A stretch of 64,000 bases of DNA from Streptomyces sp. 846.5 (GTDB lineage Bacteria; Actinomycetota; Actinomycetes; Streptomycetales; Streptomycetaceae). Numbering within the stretch: the stretch's first letter is position 1; every line of letters begins with the position of its first letter. A program made the translations under genes and the position numbers. Under the pieces are notes generated by a model that was given only the letters and a program-made list of their open reading frames with translations, was not told where the DNA came from and ran no database searches. Where the stretch lies: assembly GCF_004365705.1 (NCBI RefSeq), contig NZ_SOBN01000001.1:124001-188000 (forward strand), in the 5' to 3' direction. Positions 52,123-62,359 of the stretch are shown here, one piece after another.

Positions 52123-53361
52123 ATGTACGACGCACGTCGGCGCAGAAACGCCGCTTTGACCTGTCTCGCAGTGACCGGGGCCCTGCTCGGCGCGGGTTGC
52201 GCCAGCAAGGCCTCCACCAGCACCGCGGCGTCCTCGCTGACCGGCACGCCGGTCAAGGTGATGGTCTGGGATCCGGAGAACACCCAGGGCAGCAGCCAGC
52301 CCGGAGTCCGGTACACGGCCCAGGCGTACGCGGACTGGATCAACAAGAACGGCGGGATCAAGGGAGGCCCGCTGCAACTGGTCACCTGCAACGAGAAGAA
52401 CGACCCCGACGAGGCGGAGAAGTGCGCCCAGGAGGCGGTCAGCGACCACGTGATCGCGGTGGTCGGCTCGTACAGCCTGGCCGGCGACCGGTACATGCCG
52501 ATCCTGCAGAAGGCCGGCATCCCCTACCTCGGCGGGACCGGCGTCTCCGCGGCCGAGTTCTCCAACCCGCTGTCCTTCCCGGTCAACGGCGGAACCCCGG
52601 TCGTCTTCGCCGCGCACGGCCGCCAACTGGTGGAGTCGGGCTGCAAGACCGTCGCGGGCGTGCGCTACGACCTCGCCGCCGCCGCCATCGTCGGGCAGTT
52701 CCTCACGCTCGGCGTCACCTCCGCCGGAGGACCGCCGCCCCTGGACGTGAAGATCCCGGTCAGCGCCACCGACCTGGCCCCCCAGGTCGCCGCGGCGGCC
52801 AAGGGGAACGCCTGCGTGAGCGTCATCCTGGGCACCGCCTCGCAGCTGTTCGTCCAGGCGTACGTCCAGTCCGGCGCCAAGAACAAGCTCGGCAGCGTCG
52901 TCGGCAACCTCACCCCGCAGATCGCCGCCAGTACCGGCGGCAGCAGCAGCCCGCTGGAGGGCGCCGCCATCACCGGCTACTACCCGCCGGTCTCCGACCC
53001 CGCCTGGAAGGACTTCGTCGCGGCCGCCAAGGGCAACAAGAACATCGACACCAGCAGCGGCGCCGAGGAGACCACCTGGGTGGCGTTCAAGGTCTTCACC
53101 GCGGCCGCCGAGAAGCTGCCGCAGATCACCTCCACCGCCCTGGTCCAGGAGCTCAACACCACGACCGGCCTGGACACCGGCGGCCTGACCCCGCCGCTCG
53201 ACTGGCAGCCGTCGAGCGCGCTGGCCATTCCCGGCCTGACCCGCATCCACAACACCACCGCCACCGAACTGACCATCCGTGACGGCCAGGTCGACTGGGC
53301 CAAGCCGGGCTCGACCTTCGTCGACGTCCGGAAGGTGCTGACCGCCAAGCCGGCCGGCTGA
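52123..53361 (+). CDS. Liv-type ABC transporter substrate-binding lipoprotein
   Basis: A 412-residue periplasmic-binding-protein type I, anchored as a lipoprotein: basic start, hydrophobic stretch and lipobox LGAGC (Cys near residue 26). The mature part has VMVWDPENTQG, EKCAQEAVSDHVIAVVGSYSLAG and a GTGVSAAEF segment typical of LivJ/leucine-binding folds. In actinobacteria such proteins also bind aromatic, steroid-like and other carboxylates. It is divergent from the permease fusion and precedes the LivF gene by 22 bp. Confidence 0.92.
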   Translation: MYDARRRRNAALTCLAVTGALLGAGCASKASTSTAASSLTGTPVKVMVWDPENTQGSSQPGVRYTAQAYADWINKNGGIKGGPLQLVTCNEKNDPDEAEKCAQEAVSDHVIAVVGSYSLAGDRYMPILQKAGIPYLGGTGVSAAEFSNPLSFPVNGGTPVVFAAHGRQLVESGCKTVAGVRYDLAAAAIVGQFLTLGVTSAGGPPPLDVKIPVSATDLAPQVAAAAKGNACVSVILGTASQLFVQAYVQSGAKNKLGSVVGNLTPQIAASTGGSSSPLEGAAITGYYPPVSDPAWKDFVAAAKGNKNIDTSSGAEETTWVAFKVFTAAAEKLPQITSTALVQELNTTTGLDTGGLTPPLDWQPSSALAIPGLTRIHNTTATELTIRDGQVDWAKPGSTFVDVRKVLTAKPAG

Positions 53362-53383
53362 TCCGTCCCGAAAGGAGAACCCT

Positions 53384-54078
<695 letters not shown>

Positions 54079-54106
<28 letters not shown>

Positions 54107-55533
54107 GCCGCGGGAGAGCCGCTCCGTCCGGCGGGGACGGTGCCGCTCTCCCGCGACAGCGCCACGAGCGGTCCTGACGCACCCGGGCGGACCCCGTCGT
54201 CGAACGCGTTCAGGTGCGACCAGTCACGGGGAATCGTCGGCTGCGGCAACGGCTCGCTCCTGGGAACGGCCACCGCGTACAAGCGGGAGTAGCGGAGTTT
54301 CCACTCGATGTTGTCCAGCACCGACCAGTACTCGTAGCCGCGCACGTCGACTCCGCAGGCCATCACGCCCGCCAGCCAGGAGAGCCTGGCGGCCAGCACC
54401 GCGCGACGTCTGGCCGGATCCGCGTCGCCCTGCTGGTTGCCCCCGTCCGGTTCGTCCATGCCCAGGTCCCCCATGCCGTTGTCGATGACATGCAGTGCCG
54501 GCAGCCGGTCACCGTACAGGTCGGACAGCGAGGCCAGGGCGTCGGCCAACGCCTCGGGGAGGATGGGCCAGCCGAGCGGCCCGGTCTCCACCCCCTCGAA
54601 GGGGACCACCGCGAACCCCAGGCGCACCAGCAGGCGGTTCAGGTCGTTGAGCGCCTGGAAGCAGCCCAGCGCAGGAAGCACCCGGGGCAGATTCTCCGGG
54701 ACGGTGACCCGGCAGGGCGCGTGCCAGGACAGGCCCAGCAGGTCCTGCGGGGTCGAGATGATCTCCAGGTCGCCCGGCCGGACGCAACCGGACTCCTCGA
54801 TCGGGGAGCGTCCGTTCTCGTCCACCATGTGCTCACCCAGGAGCATCGGATCGAGGAAGAGCCGGTTCGACCAGGCTTCCAGCCGTTCCACCGCGATCCG
54901 GTCCCACGGGTCGTCGGTCGCCGGGTAGCCTCCCATGAGGGTGACCGTCGTCCCGATCCCGCCGGAGACGCCGGCGCCGCTGAGCACCTGCGCTCCCAGT
55001 CCGCTGGCCAGCAACAGGTGGTGCACGGCCGGCAGGCCCTCCGGGCCGAACCCGCGACCGGTCGGGGACATACCCGCCACGCAGTCGGCCAGGGACGACG
55101 CGCCCAGGTCACTCGACGTGAACCATCTGGCCACCCGGTCGCCGAACCGGTCCCCCATCGCGGCGGCGTACTCCGCGAAGCGCAGGGCGGTGTCGCGCGA
55201 CCGCCAGCCGCCGGACGCTTCCAGCCAGAGCGGCAGGTCACGATGGAGCAGCGTCAGACCGGGGTGCAGACCGCGCGCGAGCAGGCCGTCCACCGCGCGG
55301 TCGCAGCGGTCGAGGGCGACGGTGTCCCAGCGGCCGGGACCGTCCGGTTGCACATGGGCCCATCCCAGTACGCCGCGGAAACCGGCCGGTGCGCTTCCCA
55401 CCAGCTCGCCCACGTCCGCGGACCACTGCTGGTAGTGGCCCGGCCGACCCGGCAGCGGTGCCGCGAGGCTGCCTGCGGTGGCCACACCCCACTCGACGCC
55501 CCGGAGCCGGTCGCGGAGGACGGGACCACTCAT
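54079..55533 (-). CDS. glycoside hydrolase family 1-like protein with both catalytic Glu changed to Asp
   Basis: About 484 residues, the length of a bacterial beta-glucosidase. GH1 structure is clear: EWGVATAGS at the start, HRDLPLWLEASGGW for HWDLP...GGW, and YEYWSVLDNIEW near residue 400. The acid/base motif TxNEP reads TSSDL (139-143) and the nucleophile motif TENG reads IDNG (350-353), so both catalytic glutamates are aspartates; the HWD tryptophan is arginine. Loss or strong reduction of hydrolase activity is expected, with sugar binding possible. ATG 55533 is chosen; GTGs at 55539 and 55542 are alternatives. Confidence 0.82.
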
Positions 55534-55558
55534 GCTCACCACCGAGAAGGCGAATAAG

Positions 55559-55918
55559 TCATCTCAATCGACTGAATAGCCGAGGCTGGGACGTTAACAC
55601 CACAGCGGATCCACGGCAATATTTCAGCCACATTTCAGAGCAATCAGCACAAGCGGCGCTCCGGTTAACTTTGGCGGCATGGCCCGGACGGGCGAAGCAG
55701 AGCGCGCCCACGCGGACCGGCGATGCGTCAGCGGTGCCGTGTCGTCGCCTCATCTTCGGCAGCACCGGGGCGATCAGTACCGCCCCGAGAATCGGCAGAC
55801 AACTGCCCGCCATCAGCAGGGTCACGCGCAGCAGATGCGCCGGGCCGGAGACGGCCAGGGGTGACGCAGCGGCGTCGTCGACCACGGTGGCGGACGGCGA
55901 TGGAAGGGAACCTGGCAT
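55559..55918 (-). pseudogene. truncated MFS transporter (N-terminal fragment)
   Basis: From the ATG at 55918 the frame reads a short leader and then LLMAGSCLPILGAVLIAPVLPKM, which looks like the first membrane helix of a major-facilitator exporter. After about 55 residues the similarity stops abruptly and the remaining frame is basic and not membrane-like. The other eleven helices are missing. A deletion remnant; there is no sign that it makes a working protein. The rest of 55560-56288 shows no recognisable gene; a frame ending at 56102 on the minus strand (AGLGAKGFIDRRVVLDAETV) could be another scrap. Confidence 0.6.
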
Positions 55919-56096
55919 GGCGACTCCAGAGACGGTGTACGGCAGTTGGGCATGGCTTCGCCGGCGCCGACGGGCGCACGGCATGCTGAGGACGACCCCA
56001 CGCCGGCGACTGGTCCGGACAGCGGCGTGTGGGTAGGGACGACTATGGGCCGTCCGTGGCCCGGTCGCCATCCTCCGCGCGATCCGGATCCCGCAT

Positions 56097-56125
56097 CCGG
56101 CTCATCCACACCGTGGATGAGCCGG
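56097..56125. terminator. strong stem-loop downstream of GAPDH
   Basis: CCGGCTCATCCAC / GTGGATGAGCCGG forms a perfect 13 bp stem with loop ACC, about 165 bp beyond the GAPDH stop and between it and the MFS remnant. Confidence 0.75.
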
Positions 56126-56288
56126 GCCGCGGACGGTCTCGGCGTCGAGGACGACGCGGCGGTCGATGAACCCCTTGGCGCCCAGGCCGGCCGCGGCGAG
56201 GGTGGCGCGCGCGAGGGTTCGGGTCGAGTAGCGGATGTGTTCCGCCGGGGTCAGCCTGCTCGGAGCCCACGACGGGCAGCCCCCGATA

Positions 56289-57743
56289 TCAGGTAACCGG
56301 GGCAGGGTAGGTCGGGTACTCCACCCCGGAGACGTGCTGGACGACACGGACGACCTGGCAGGAGTAGCCGAACTCGTTGTCGTACCACAGGTAGAGGATC
56401 GCGTTGTCGCCCTCGACCTTGGTGGCGCCGGCGTCGACGATCGAGGCGTGGCGCGAGCCGATGAAGTCGCTGGAGACCGCGTCCGGTGCACTGATGAAGT
56501 CGATCTGACGCTTGAGCGGCGAGGTCAGCGACACGGTGCGGAGGTGGTCGAGTACCTCCTCGCGGGTCGTTTCACGCGCGAGCTGGAGGTTGAGGATGGC
56601 GATCGAGACGTCCGGTACCGGGACACGGATCGAGCTTCCGGTGATCCTCGCCTTGAGTCCGGGCAGTGCCTTGGCCACGGCCGAGGCGGCACCGGTCTCG
56701 GTGATCACCATGTTGAGCGGCGCCGAGCGGCCTCGGCGGTCGGCACTGTGGTAGTTGTCCAGCAGGTTCTGGTCGTTGGTGAAGGAGTGCACGGTCTCCA
56801 CGTGCCCGCGCAGCACGCCGTACTCGTCCGCCATGGCCTTCAACGGCGGAACGATCGCGTTGGTGGTGCAGGACGCGCAGGACAGGATCCGCTCGTCCGG
56901 CTTGATCGTGTCGTGGTTGACGCCGTGCACGATATTGGGGACATCACCCTTGCCCGGTGCGGTCAGGACGACCTTGTCGATGCCCGGGCGCAGATGCTTG
57001 GACAGGCCCTCGCGATCGCGCCACTTGCCGGTGTTGTCGATGAGGATGGCGTCGCTGATGCCGTACGCCGTGTAGTCCACCGACGCCGGGTCGTCGGCGT
57101 AGATCACCCTGATCTCGTTGCCGTTGGCGAGAATCGTGCTGTTCGCCTCGTCGACGGTGATCGTGCCCTGGAACTGGCCGTGGATGGAGTCACGGCGCAG
57201 CAGCGAGGCGCGCTTGACGAGGTCCTCGCCGGCCCGTCCGCTGCCCCCGCGGACGACGATCGCACGCAGCCGCAGGCCGTTGCCGGAACCGGCCTTCTCC
57301 ATGAGCAGACGGGCGACGAGGCGGCCGATGCGGCCGAACCCGTAGAGGACCACATCGCGCGGCTCGTTGCGCTCGATCTTGTTGGCGCCGGTTGCGCCGG
57401 CGACGGCCTCGGCGGTGAACTCCTCGACCGACAGGCCGTGGCCGTCGCTCCGGTACGTCGCGGCGAGCATGCCGATGTCGATCTGGGAAGGCCCGAGATC
57501 GAGCGCGGTGAGAGCGTGCAGGAACGGCAGCGTGTCGGTGACGGAGAGTTCCTCTCCGGCGATCTGCCGGGCGAATCGGTGCGTCTTGAGGATGCTGACC
57601 ACCGACTTGTTCACCAAGGAGCGACTGTGCAGCAGGACCGTGACGTCCCGCTCGCGCTGCAGCCTTCCGATCACCGGGATCATCGACTCCGCGATCTCCT
57701 CACGCTTCTTCCAGTCGGTGAACGAGTCCTCGTTGGCAGTCAC
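56289..57743 (-). CDS. gap: glyceraldehyde-3-phosphate dehydrogenase, long Streptomyces type
   Basis: About 484 residues, against 330 for the usual enzyme, because of a roughly 120-residue N-terminal extension (DSFTDWKKREEIAESMIP...) found in a streptomycete class. The catalytic core is intact: YGFGRIGRLVARLL, the active site SCASCTTNAI, HSFTNDQNLLDNYH and WYDNEFGYSCQV. It oxidises glyceraldehyde-3-phosphate in central carbon metabolism and is not evidently linked to the island. GTG at 57743 is preferred since family members start with this sequence; an ATG at 57761 is an alternative. Confidence 0.93.
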   Translation of the reverse strand: MTANEDSFTDWKKREEIAESMIPVIGRLQRERDVTVLLHSRSLVNKSVVSILKTHRFARQIAGEELSVTDTLPFLHALTALDLGPSQIDIGMLAATYRSDGHGLSVEEFTAEAVAGATGANKIERNEPRDVVLYGFGRIGRLVARLLMEKAGSGNGLRLRAIVVRGGSGRAGEDLVKRASLLRRDSIHGQFQGTITVDEANSTILANGNEIRVIYADDPASVDYTAYGISDAILIDNTGKWRDREGLSKHLRPGIDKVVLTAPGKGDVPNIVHGVNHDTIKPDERILSCASCTTNAIVPPLKAMADEYGVLRGHVETVHSFTNDQNLLDNYHSADRRGRSAPLNMVITETGAASAVAKALPGLKARITGSSIRVPVPDVSIAILNLQLARETTREEVLDHLRTVSLTSPLKRQIDFISAPDAVSSDFIGSRHASIVDAGATKVEGDNAILYLWYDNEFGYSCQVVRVVQHVSGVEYPTYPAPVT

Positions 57744-57854
57744 AGATATACCTGTTCGCATAGTTCGTATAGACGGTTGCTTGGCTTTGTCGCTGGTCCG
57801 GCTGGTGTCGAAGGGATCCGGCGAACGCCGGGGTGCCCCCTCGCCGGCCTCGGT

Positions 57855-58361
57855 CTACCGGGCCTGGCCGACGCTGTGGTGCTGCCGCTCGGCACGCGCC
57901 CGCATGAACCTTTCCTCCTCCACCTCGTCCGACCAGTGCGTGAGAGCCATGTCAGTGATCTCGACAGGGCAGACGCCCACGCTCTCGGCGTAGGCGATGG
58001 CAGCAGCCAGGGCGCACGCGAGGATGCCGGGGCGTCCCTCTTCGCCAAGGCTGACCAGGACGGGCACCGTGTTGACCGCGGCGCTCAACTCCGTGAGGGC
58101 GGCGCCGAGCATCGCTGCGGGGTCCATCGTCGCGTCCGCGTGGTGATACAGGTCGGCGGCCATGAAAGCGATCACGGTCCCCAGGTCGTCCCCGGGTATC
58201 GGCTCGCCGCTGTACGCCTCGACCATCCGGCGGCCGAGGTCCGCACGGTCGACTTCGGTGAGATCGGCCCCGGCCGCGACCGCGTGGCCGACGAACAGAG
58301 CCACACACCGGCGTCCGCTCTCGGCCCGCTGGCCGTTGGTGGGCTCGTGCAGGGTGGTCAT
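57855..58361 (-). CDS. hypothetical protein, 168 aa
   Basis: Not recognised. The product is acidic and mostly alpha-helical by composition (runs such as AALTELSAAVN, ALAAAIAYAE), with no signal peptide or membrane helix. The ATG at 58361 is taken because the sequence upstream in the same frame is a recombinase-like remnant. It lies 112 bp from the GAPDH gene in the same direction; a joint transcript is possible but nothing else links them. Confidence 0.6.
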   Translation of the reverse strand: MTTLHEPTNGQRAESGRRCVALFVGHAVAAGADLTEVDRADLGRRMVEAYSGEPIPGDDLGTVIAFMAADLYHHADATMDPAAMLGAALTELSAAVNTVPVLVSLGEEGRPGILACALAAAIAYAESVGVCPVEITDMALTHWSDEVEEERFMRARAERQHHSVGQAR

Positions 58362-58369
58362 ACGGGGAC

Positions 58370-58460
58370 TCCTGGCAGGCAGGGTTGTCTCTGGGTCGAG
58401 GTGACCGCACACCGAGGACCGCGGCAGGTTGAAGAAGCCGGCGATCTGCTGGACGGTCCT
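58370..58460 (-). pseudogene. serine recombinase C-terminal HTH remnant
   Basis: The frame reads TVQQIAGFFNLPRSSVCGHLDPET, the shape of the resolvase/invertase helix-turn-helix (TVxxIAxxFGVxRxTVYxHL). The catalytic domain is missing, and the fragment runs directly into the hypothetical gene at 58361. A remnant of a mobile element. Confidence 0.5.
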
Positions 58461-58553
58461 GGCACAGGGCGATCGCCGGGCGGCAGCTCGTGAGCTGCCG
58501 CCCGGCACCATCGTTGTCCCCGGCTCCTGACGGCGCCGGTCACGTGGTGGGGG

Positions 58554-59651
58554 TCAGCCGCCGATGACGGTGAAGCCTTCGAGCTTGTTGGCCGCGATGA
58601 CGTACTTGTTGGTGTAGGTGTCGGCCACGTTGACCTTGCTGACGTCGACGCCGGAGAGCTTGGCGGTGGTCTCGACGGTCGCCGGGCCGGTGGCGGGCAT
58701 CATCCCGTCCGGGAGGAACTGGCCCTTGTCCTGGGCCAGGGCGGCGGTGTAGACGTCCTTGGTGATCAGACCGTTGTTGGTGTAGGACGCCGGCAGCGCG
58801 TTGGCGATGTCCGCGGCGGAGTGGGTGTTGATCCAGTGCATCGTCGCGACCAGCGCGTCGACCACCTTCTGCGCGGTGTCCTGGTGCGACTGGACCCAGC
58901 TGTTCAGGGTCAGCACGCCGGCGGCCGGCCAGGTGCCGCCGAGCCACTTGGTGGCGCCCTCGGAGCTGGAGAGGTCGAAGACGGAGACGCCGGCCCCGGC
59001 CTTCTCGACCGCGCTGACGGTGGGCTGGGTGGTGATGGCGCAGTCGACCCGGTGCTGCTGCAGGGCAGCGAGCAGGGTGGAGCCCTGGCCCACGCCGACG
59101 CGGTGGAACTGGCTGGTGGAGAGGTTGTAGTGGGCGGCCAGCTGCTGGATCAGGTCGTCGGTGCCCGAGCCGAGGTCGGTGACGCCGATGCTCTTGCCCT
59201 TGAAGTCCGCGGGGGTGGTGACGCCCGAGGTCTTCGAACACATCACGCGCTCGCCGGGGGCGCCGCTGAGCTGGGCGAGGTTGATGACGTCCTTGCCCTT
59301 GGCCTGGAAGTCCCAGGTGTGGATGTACCAGGCGCCGGCCATGTCCACCTGGCCCGAGGCCATCGCGTCCTCGGCGCCGACGCCGCCGTTGGACTCGGTG
59401 CTCAGCTGCATGTCGACGCCGTACTTCTTGTAGAAGCCGAGCTGCTGGGCCAGCTCGTACGGCAGGTAGATCTGCTTGTCGATGCCGCCGACCATCATGG
59501 TGACCTTCGGCAGGCTGCCGCCGCCGCTGGAGCTGCTGGAGCCGCTGCTGGAGGAGCCGCAGGCAGTCAGTCCGACGGTGGCGAGCAGGCCGCCCGTCAT
59601 CGCGAGGGCCAGGGTGCGGCGGGATCTCTTGCTGATCTTGGTAGTGAACAT
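58554..59651 (-). CDS. NMT1/SsuA-type ABC substrate-binding lipoprotein
   Basis: A 365-residue binding protein with a basic start, hydrophobic helix and lipobox LTAC (Cys near residue 31), then a serine/glycine-rich linker. YLPYELAQQLGFYKKYGVDM and the FKGKSIGVTDLGSGTDD stretch are typical of the aliphatic sulfonate/taurine/nitrate/riboflavin-precursor binding family; the ligand cannot be read. ATG at 59651 is chosen with AGGGAG 8 bases upstream over a GTG at 59660. Last of a three-gene importer operon. Confidence 0.9.
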   Translation of the reverse strand: MFTTKISKRSRRTLALAMTGGLLATVGLTACGSSSSGSSSSSGGGSLPKVTMMVGGIDKQIYLPYELAQQLGFYKKYGVDMQLSTESNGGVGAEDAMASGQVDMAGAWYIHTWDFQAKGKDVINLAQLSGAPGERVMCSKTSGVTTPADFKGKSIGVTDLGSGTDDLIQQLAAHYNLSTSQFHRVGVGQGSTLLAALQQHRVDCAITTQPTVSAVEKAGAGVSVFDLSSSEGATKWLGGTWPAAGVLTLNSWVQSHQDTAQKVVDALVATMHWINTHSAADIANALPASYTNNGLITKDVYTAALAQDKGQFLPDGMMPATGPATVETTAKLSGVDVSKVNVADTYTNKYVIAANKLEGFTVIGG

Positions 59652-59741
59652 GACAGACACTCCCTTGTGCGCTGAGGGTGGGGCAAAGCACGGTGCGGAT
59701 GGGAACCGGCAGGCCCGGATCGAGAGCCGGGCCGGCCGGGG

Positions 59742-60677
59742 TCAGAGGCCGGCGACCTCGTTCGAGGACGGCGGGCGCCAGGCCAGCAGCTTCTTCTCCA
59801 GGAAGGTGATGCCGCTCTCGGCGGTGAGCGCGATGACGGCGATGATCACCATGGCCGCGAACACGCCGTTGGGGTTGAAGTGGTTCTGGGCGTCGGAGAT
59901 GACCAGGCCCAGGCCCTGCTGGGCGCCGAGGAACTCACCGACGATCGCGCCGATGACGGCGAAACCGAAGGCGACATGGAGGCTCGCGGTGATCCAGGTG
60001 AGCGCCGAGGGCAGCACCACGTGGCGGGTGATCTGCAGCCGCGAGGCGCCGAGGACGCGGGCGTTGTTGACGAAGACCCGGTCGACCTCGCGGACGCCCT
60101 GGAAGGCGTTGAAGAAGACCACGAAGAACACCAGGACCGAAGCAAGGAGGACCTTCGCGGGGGTGCCCAGGCCGAGCCAGACGAAGAAGATCGAGCCGAG
60201 CACGATCCGCGGCACCGCGTTCACGATCTTGATGTACGGCCCGATCACATCGGCCAGGAAGCGGACCTGGCCGAGCAGCACGCCCAGCACCACGCCGCCG
60301 CCGACGCCGTAGACGAAGCCCAGCAGGGCCTCCTCCATGGTGACGCCGATCTGGGTCCAGATGGAGCCGAACGAGGTGCCGTGCTGGAACCAGTCGACCA
60401 GCTGCCTGACGATGCCGGAGGGCTGGCCGAAGAAGAAGGGGTCGATGATCTTCCACTGGGCGAACAGCTGCCAGCCGCCGATGATGACGACGCCGAGCAG
60501 CACCCGGCTGACGTTGACCTGGATCTTGCGGGTGCGGGCCTGCCGCAGCGCCCTGGCCTTGACGGTGGCCTCGTCGGCTGCGATCTCGGACTGCAGCACG
60601 GAGCGAACTTGGTCGGGGGTCTGCATCTCCCGCTCCCGGGGCTCGGGGCCGGCCGTGGACTTGGATGTGGTGGACAT
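59742..60677 (-). CDS. SsuC/TauC-type ABC permease
   Basis: A 311-residue inner-membrane permease with six predicted membrane segments, a long charged cytoplasmic N-terminus, and the EAA loop around VNNARVLGASRLQITRHVVLPSA (the EAA-type coupling motif). It overlaps the stop of the ATPase gene by TGATG. It forms the translocation path for the binding protein encoded next. Confidence 0.91.
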   Translation of the reverse strand: MSTTSKSTAGPEPREREMQTPDQVRSVLQSEIAADEATVKARALRQARTRKIQVNVSRVLLGVVIIGGWQLFAQWKIIDPFFFGQPSGIVRQLVDWFQHGTSFGSIWTQIGVTMEEALLGFVYGVGGGVVLGVLLGQVRFLADVIGPYIKIVNAVPRIVLGSIFFVWLGLGTPAKVLLASVLVFFVVFFNAFQGVREVDRVFVNNARVLGASRLQITRHVVLPSALTWITASLHVAFGFAVIGAIVGEFLGAQQGLGLVISDAQNHFNPNGVFAAMVIIAVIALTAESGITFLEKKLLAWRPPSSNEVAGL

Positions 60678-61576
60678 CAGTGGTCTCCCTCCGGGTCGGA
60701 GGCGGCCGAGGTACCGCCGGTGAGCGCGTAGGCGCGCTGCACCTCGTCCTTGAGCGACTCCCAGATCTGGTGGTGGAGTTCGAGGAAGCGCGGGTCGAAG
60801 CGGATCTCCTGCACCGCGCCGCGCGGGCGCGGCAGGTCGATGTCGTAGACGCCCTTGATCGTGCCGGGTCCCGAGGTCATCACGACCACGCGGTCGGAGA
60901 GGGCGACTGCCTCCTCCAGGTCGTGGGTGATGAACAGGACCGAGGGCTTGGTCTCCTCCCACAGGCCGAGCAGCTCGTTCGACATGATCGCCTTGGTCTG
61001 CACGTCCAGGGCGCCGAAGGGCTCGTCCATCAGCAGGATCGACGGCTCGTTGATGAGCGCGGCCGCCATGGCGACGCGCTTGCGCATACCGCCGGAGAGC
61101 TGGTGCGGGTGGTGGTCCTCGAAGCCGCGCAGGCCCACTCGGCCGAGCCAGTCCCTGGCCTTGGCCTGGGCCTGCTTCTTGCCGACCCCGCGGAACACCG
61201 GGCCGAGCGCCACATTGGCGAGCACCGTCTTCCAGGGCAGCAGGGCGTCCTGCTGGAACATGAAGCTGACGCCGTCGGTGATCCCGTCGACCTCCCGGCC
61301 GCCGACCCGCACGGTCCCGGCGCTGGGCCGGTCCAGCCCGGCCACCATGCCCAGGGTCGTCGACTTGCCACAGCCGGTCGGTCCTACCACCGCACAGAAC
61401 TGTCCCGGCTCCACGGTGAAGTTCACCTCACGCAACGCGGTGAACACCTTCCCCGCCGGGGAAGTGAACCTCCGGGTCACCCCCGACAGTTCAATACGGG
61501 CATCCCCGCGTCCCGGCGCCTGGGCGCCCGGAACGGGCGCCGGCCCGACCGCCTGACCACTGCCTGCTGCCATCAC
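60677..61576 (-). CDS. SsuB/TauB-type ABC transporter ATPase
   Basis: A 299-residue ATPase: Walker A GPTGCGKSTT, Q-loop FMFQQDALLPW, signature LSGGMRKR, Walker B ILLMDEPFGALD and H-loop FITHDLEEAV. This is the nitrate/sulfonate/taurine importer branch. Start at GTG 61576 with GGAGACGGAC upstream, or ATG at 61573. First gene of the importer operon. Probably unrelated to the catabolic island, though scavenging of a sulfonate or similar compound is conceivable. Confidence 0.92.
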   Translation of the reverse strand: MMAAGSGQAVGPAPVPGAQAPGRGDARIELSGVTRRFTSPAGKVFTALREVNFTVEPGQFCAVVGPTGCGKSTTLGMVAGLDRPSAGTVRVGGREVDGITDGVSFMFQQDALLPWKTVLANVALGPVFRGVGKKQAQAKARDWLGRVGLRGFEDHHPHQLSGGMRKRVAMAAALINEPSILLMDEPFGALDVQTKAIMSNELLGLWEETKPSVLFITHDLEEAVALSDRVVVMTSGPGTIKGVYDIDLPRPRGAVQEIRFDPRFLELHHQIWESLKDEVQRAYALTGGTSAASDPEGDH

Positions 61577-61695
61577 GTCCGTCTCCTCTAGTCCTCGCCG
61601 TTGAGGACTCTGAAGTTAGGACGACCCGCAGATGACATCCATGTTTCGTGTTTAACCCACCATTAAGTTCTTAAGCCGCAGTTCTGCTCATAGTG
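61577..61695. promoter_or_regulatory. promoter region of the NMT1-type importer
   Basis: The region upstream of the importer operon has AGTCCTC-GCCGTT-GAGGACT (61590-61609), perfect 7-base arms, and an AT-richer block CATGTTTCGTGTTTAACC (61648-61665). The dyad overlaps the likely leader and could be an operator. Confidence 0.4.
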
Positions 61696-61698
61696 TTC

Positions 61699-61728
61699 AC
61701 ACGGCCCGGCTCGGTCCCCGGGCCGTGT
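61699..61728. terminator. stem-loop, 11 bp
   Basis: ACACGGCCCGG (61699-61709) pairs with CCGGGCCGTGT (61718-61728) around an 8-base loop. It lies beyond the 3' end of the LuxR remnant and upstream of the importer promoter, so it could insulate the two. Confidence 0.6.
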
Positions 61729-61745
61729 ACTGCCTCTGATGCGTG

Positions 61746-61922
61746 ATGCACGGCCTGGTCGGCCTCGAACTCACCGACGTCCTGCGCGCACCCCTCACCA
61801 CCTGGGGCGTCAGCGGCGAGGACGCCGCTGACTCTGAACCGATGTACCGCGCGGGTGTGCAGGCGACGATCATCGGACGGGAACTCGGCCGCCCCTGGAT
61901 TGCAGCACGGCCGGCGGGATAG
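61746..61922 (+). pseudogene. TetR-family C-terminal fragment
   Basis: A 58-residue plus-strand frame beginning MHGLVGLELTDVLRAPL and containing MYRAGVQATIIG matches the C-terminal end of TetR-type regulators (WxxLHGLVxLEL...). The DNA-binding domain is missing and a stop lies just upstream. A gene scrap, too short to be a regulator. Confidence 0.5.
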
Positions 61923-62335
61923 AGGACGGCGTGGGTGGAGCTCGCCCGGTTGGGCACACCGAGTTTGCGGTAGATACGGCCCAGGTGACTGTCGATCGTG
62001 CGCACGCTGAGCACCAGGGTGTCGGCGATCTCGCCGCTGGTCATACCGGTGCTGACGAGAGCGGCTACCTCTCGCTCCCGCGCGGGCCACCTGGTCGCCC
62101 TGTCCGACGTCGAGAGCGAGGGCGGCTGCTGCGAGCAGCGTACGGCCGACCTCGATGCGCTCACCGCCTGCGGCGAAGTGCGCGGTCGCCTCCTGCGCGC
62201 TGAGCAGGGCCCGCTCGGTGTCCCCGTGCATGGCGTGGGCCCGCATGCGCGCGCGGCGGGCGAAGCCGAGCCGGCTCGCGGAGGGGAGCTGTTCGACCTG
62301 CAACACTCGGCATATCTCAATAACTTGTCTTGTCG
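61920..62335 (-). pseudogene. LuxR/LAL-type regulator remnant with a frameshift
   Basis: Two minus-strand frames must be joined. The upstream part (about 62330-62100) reads an alpha-helical segment like the end of a LAL tetratricopeptide region (RMRAHAMHGDTERALLS, RTLLAAAALALDVGQ). After a frameshift near 62100, about 62095-61945 reads a complete LuxR helix-turn-helix (REREVAALVSTGMTSGEIAD, SVRTIDSHLGRIYRKLGV). The N-terminal ATPase part is absent, replaced by the hydrolase gene at 62360. A dead regulator gene. Confidence 0.7.
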
Positions 62336-62359
62336 TGACTGGGTAGGTCTCGGACGTGG

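Noticed and set aside
56102-56288. Minus-strand frame with AGLGAKGFIDRRVVLDAETV as a gene end
   Set aside because: No family recognised, no start, and it runs into the GAPDH gene; at best a remnant.
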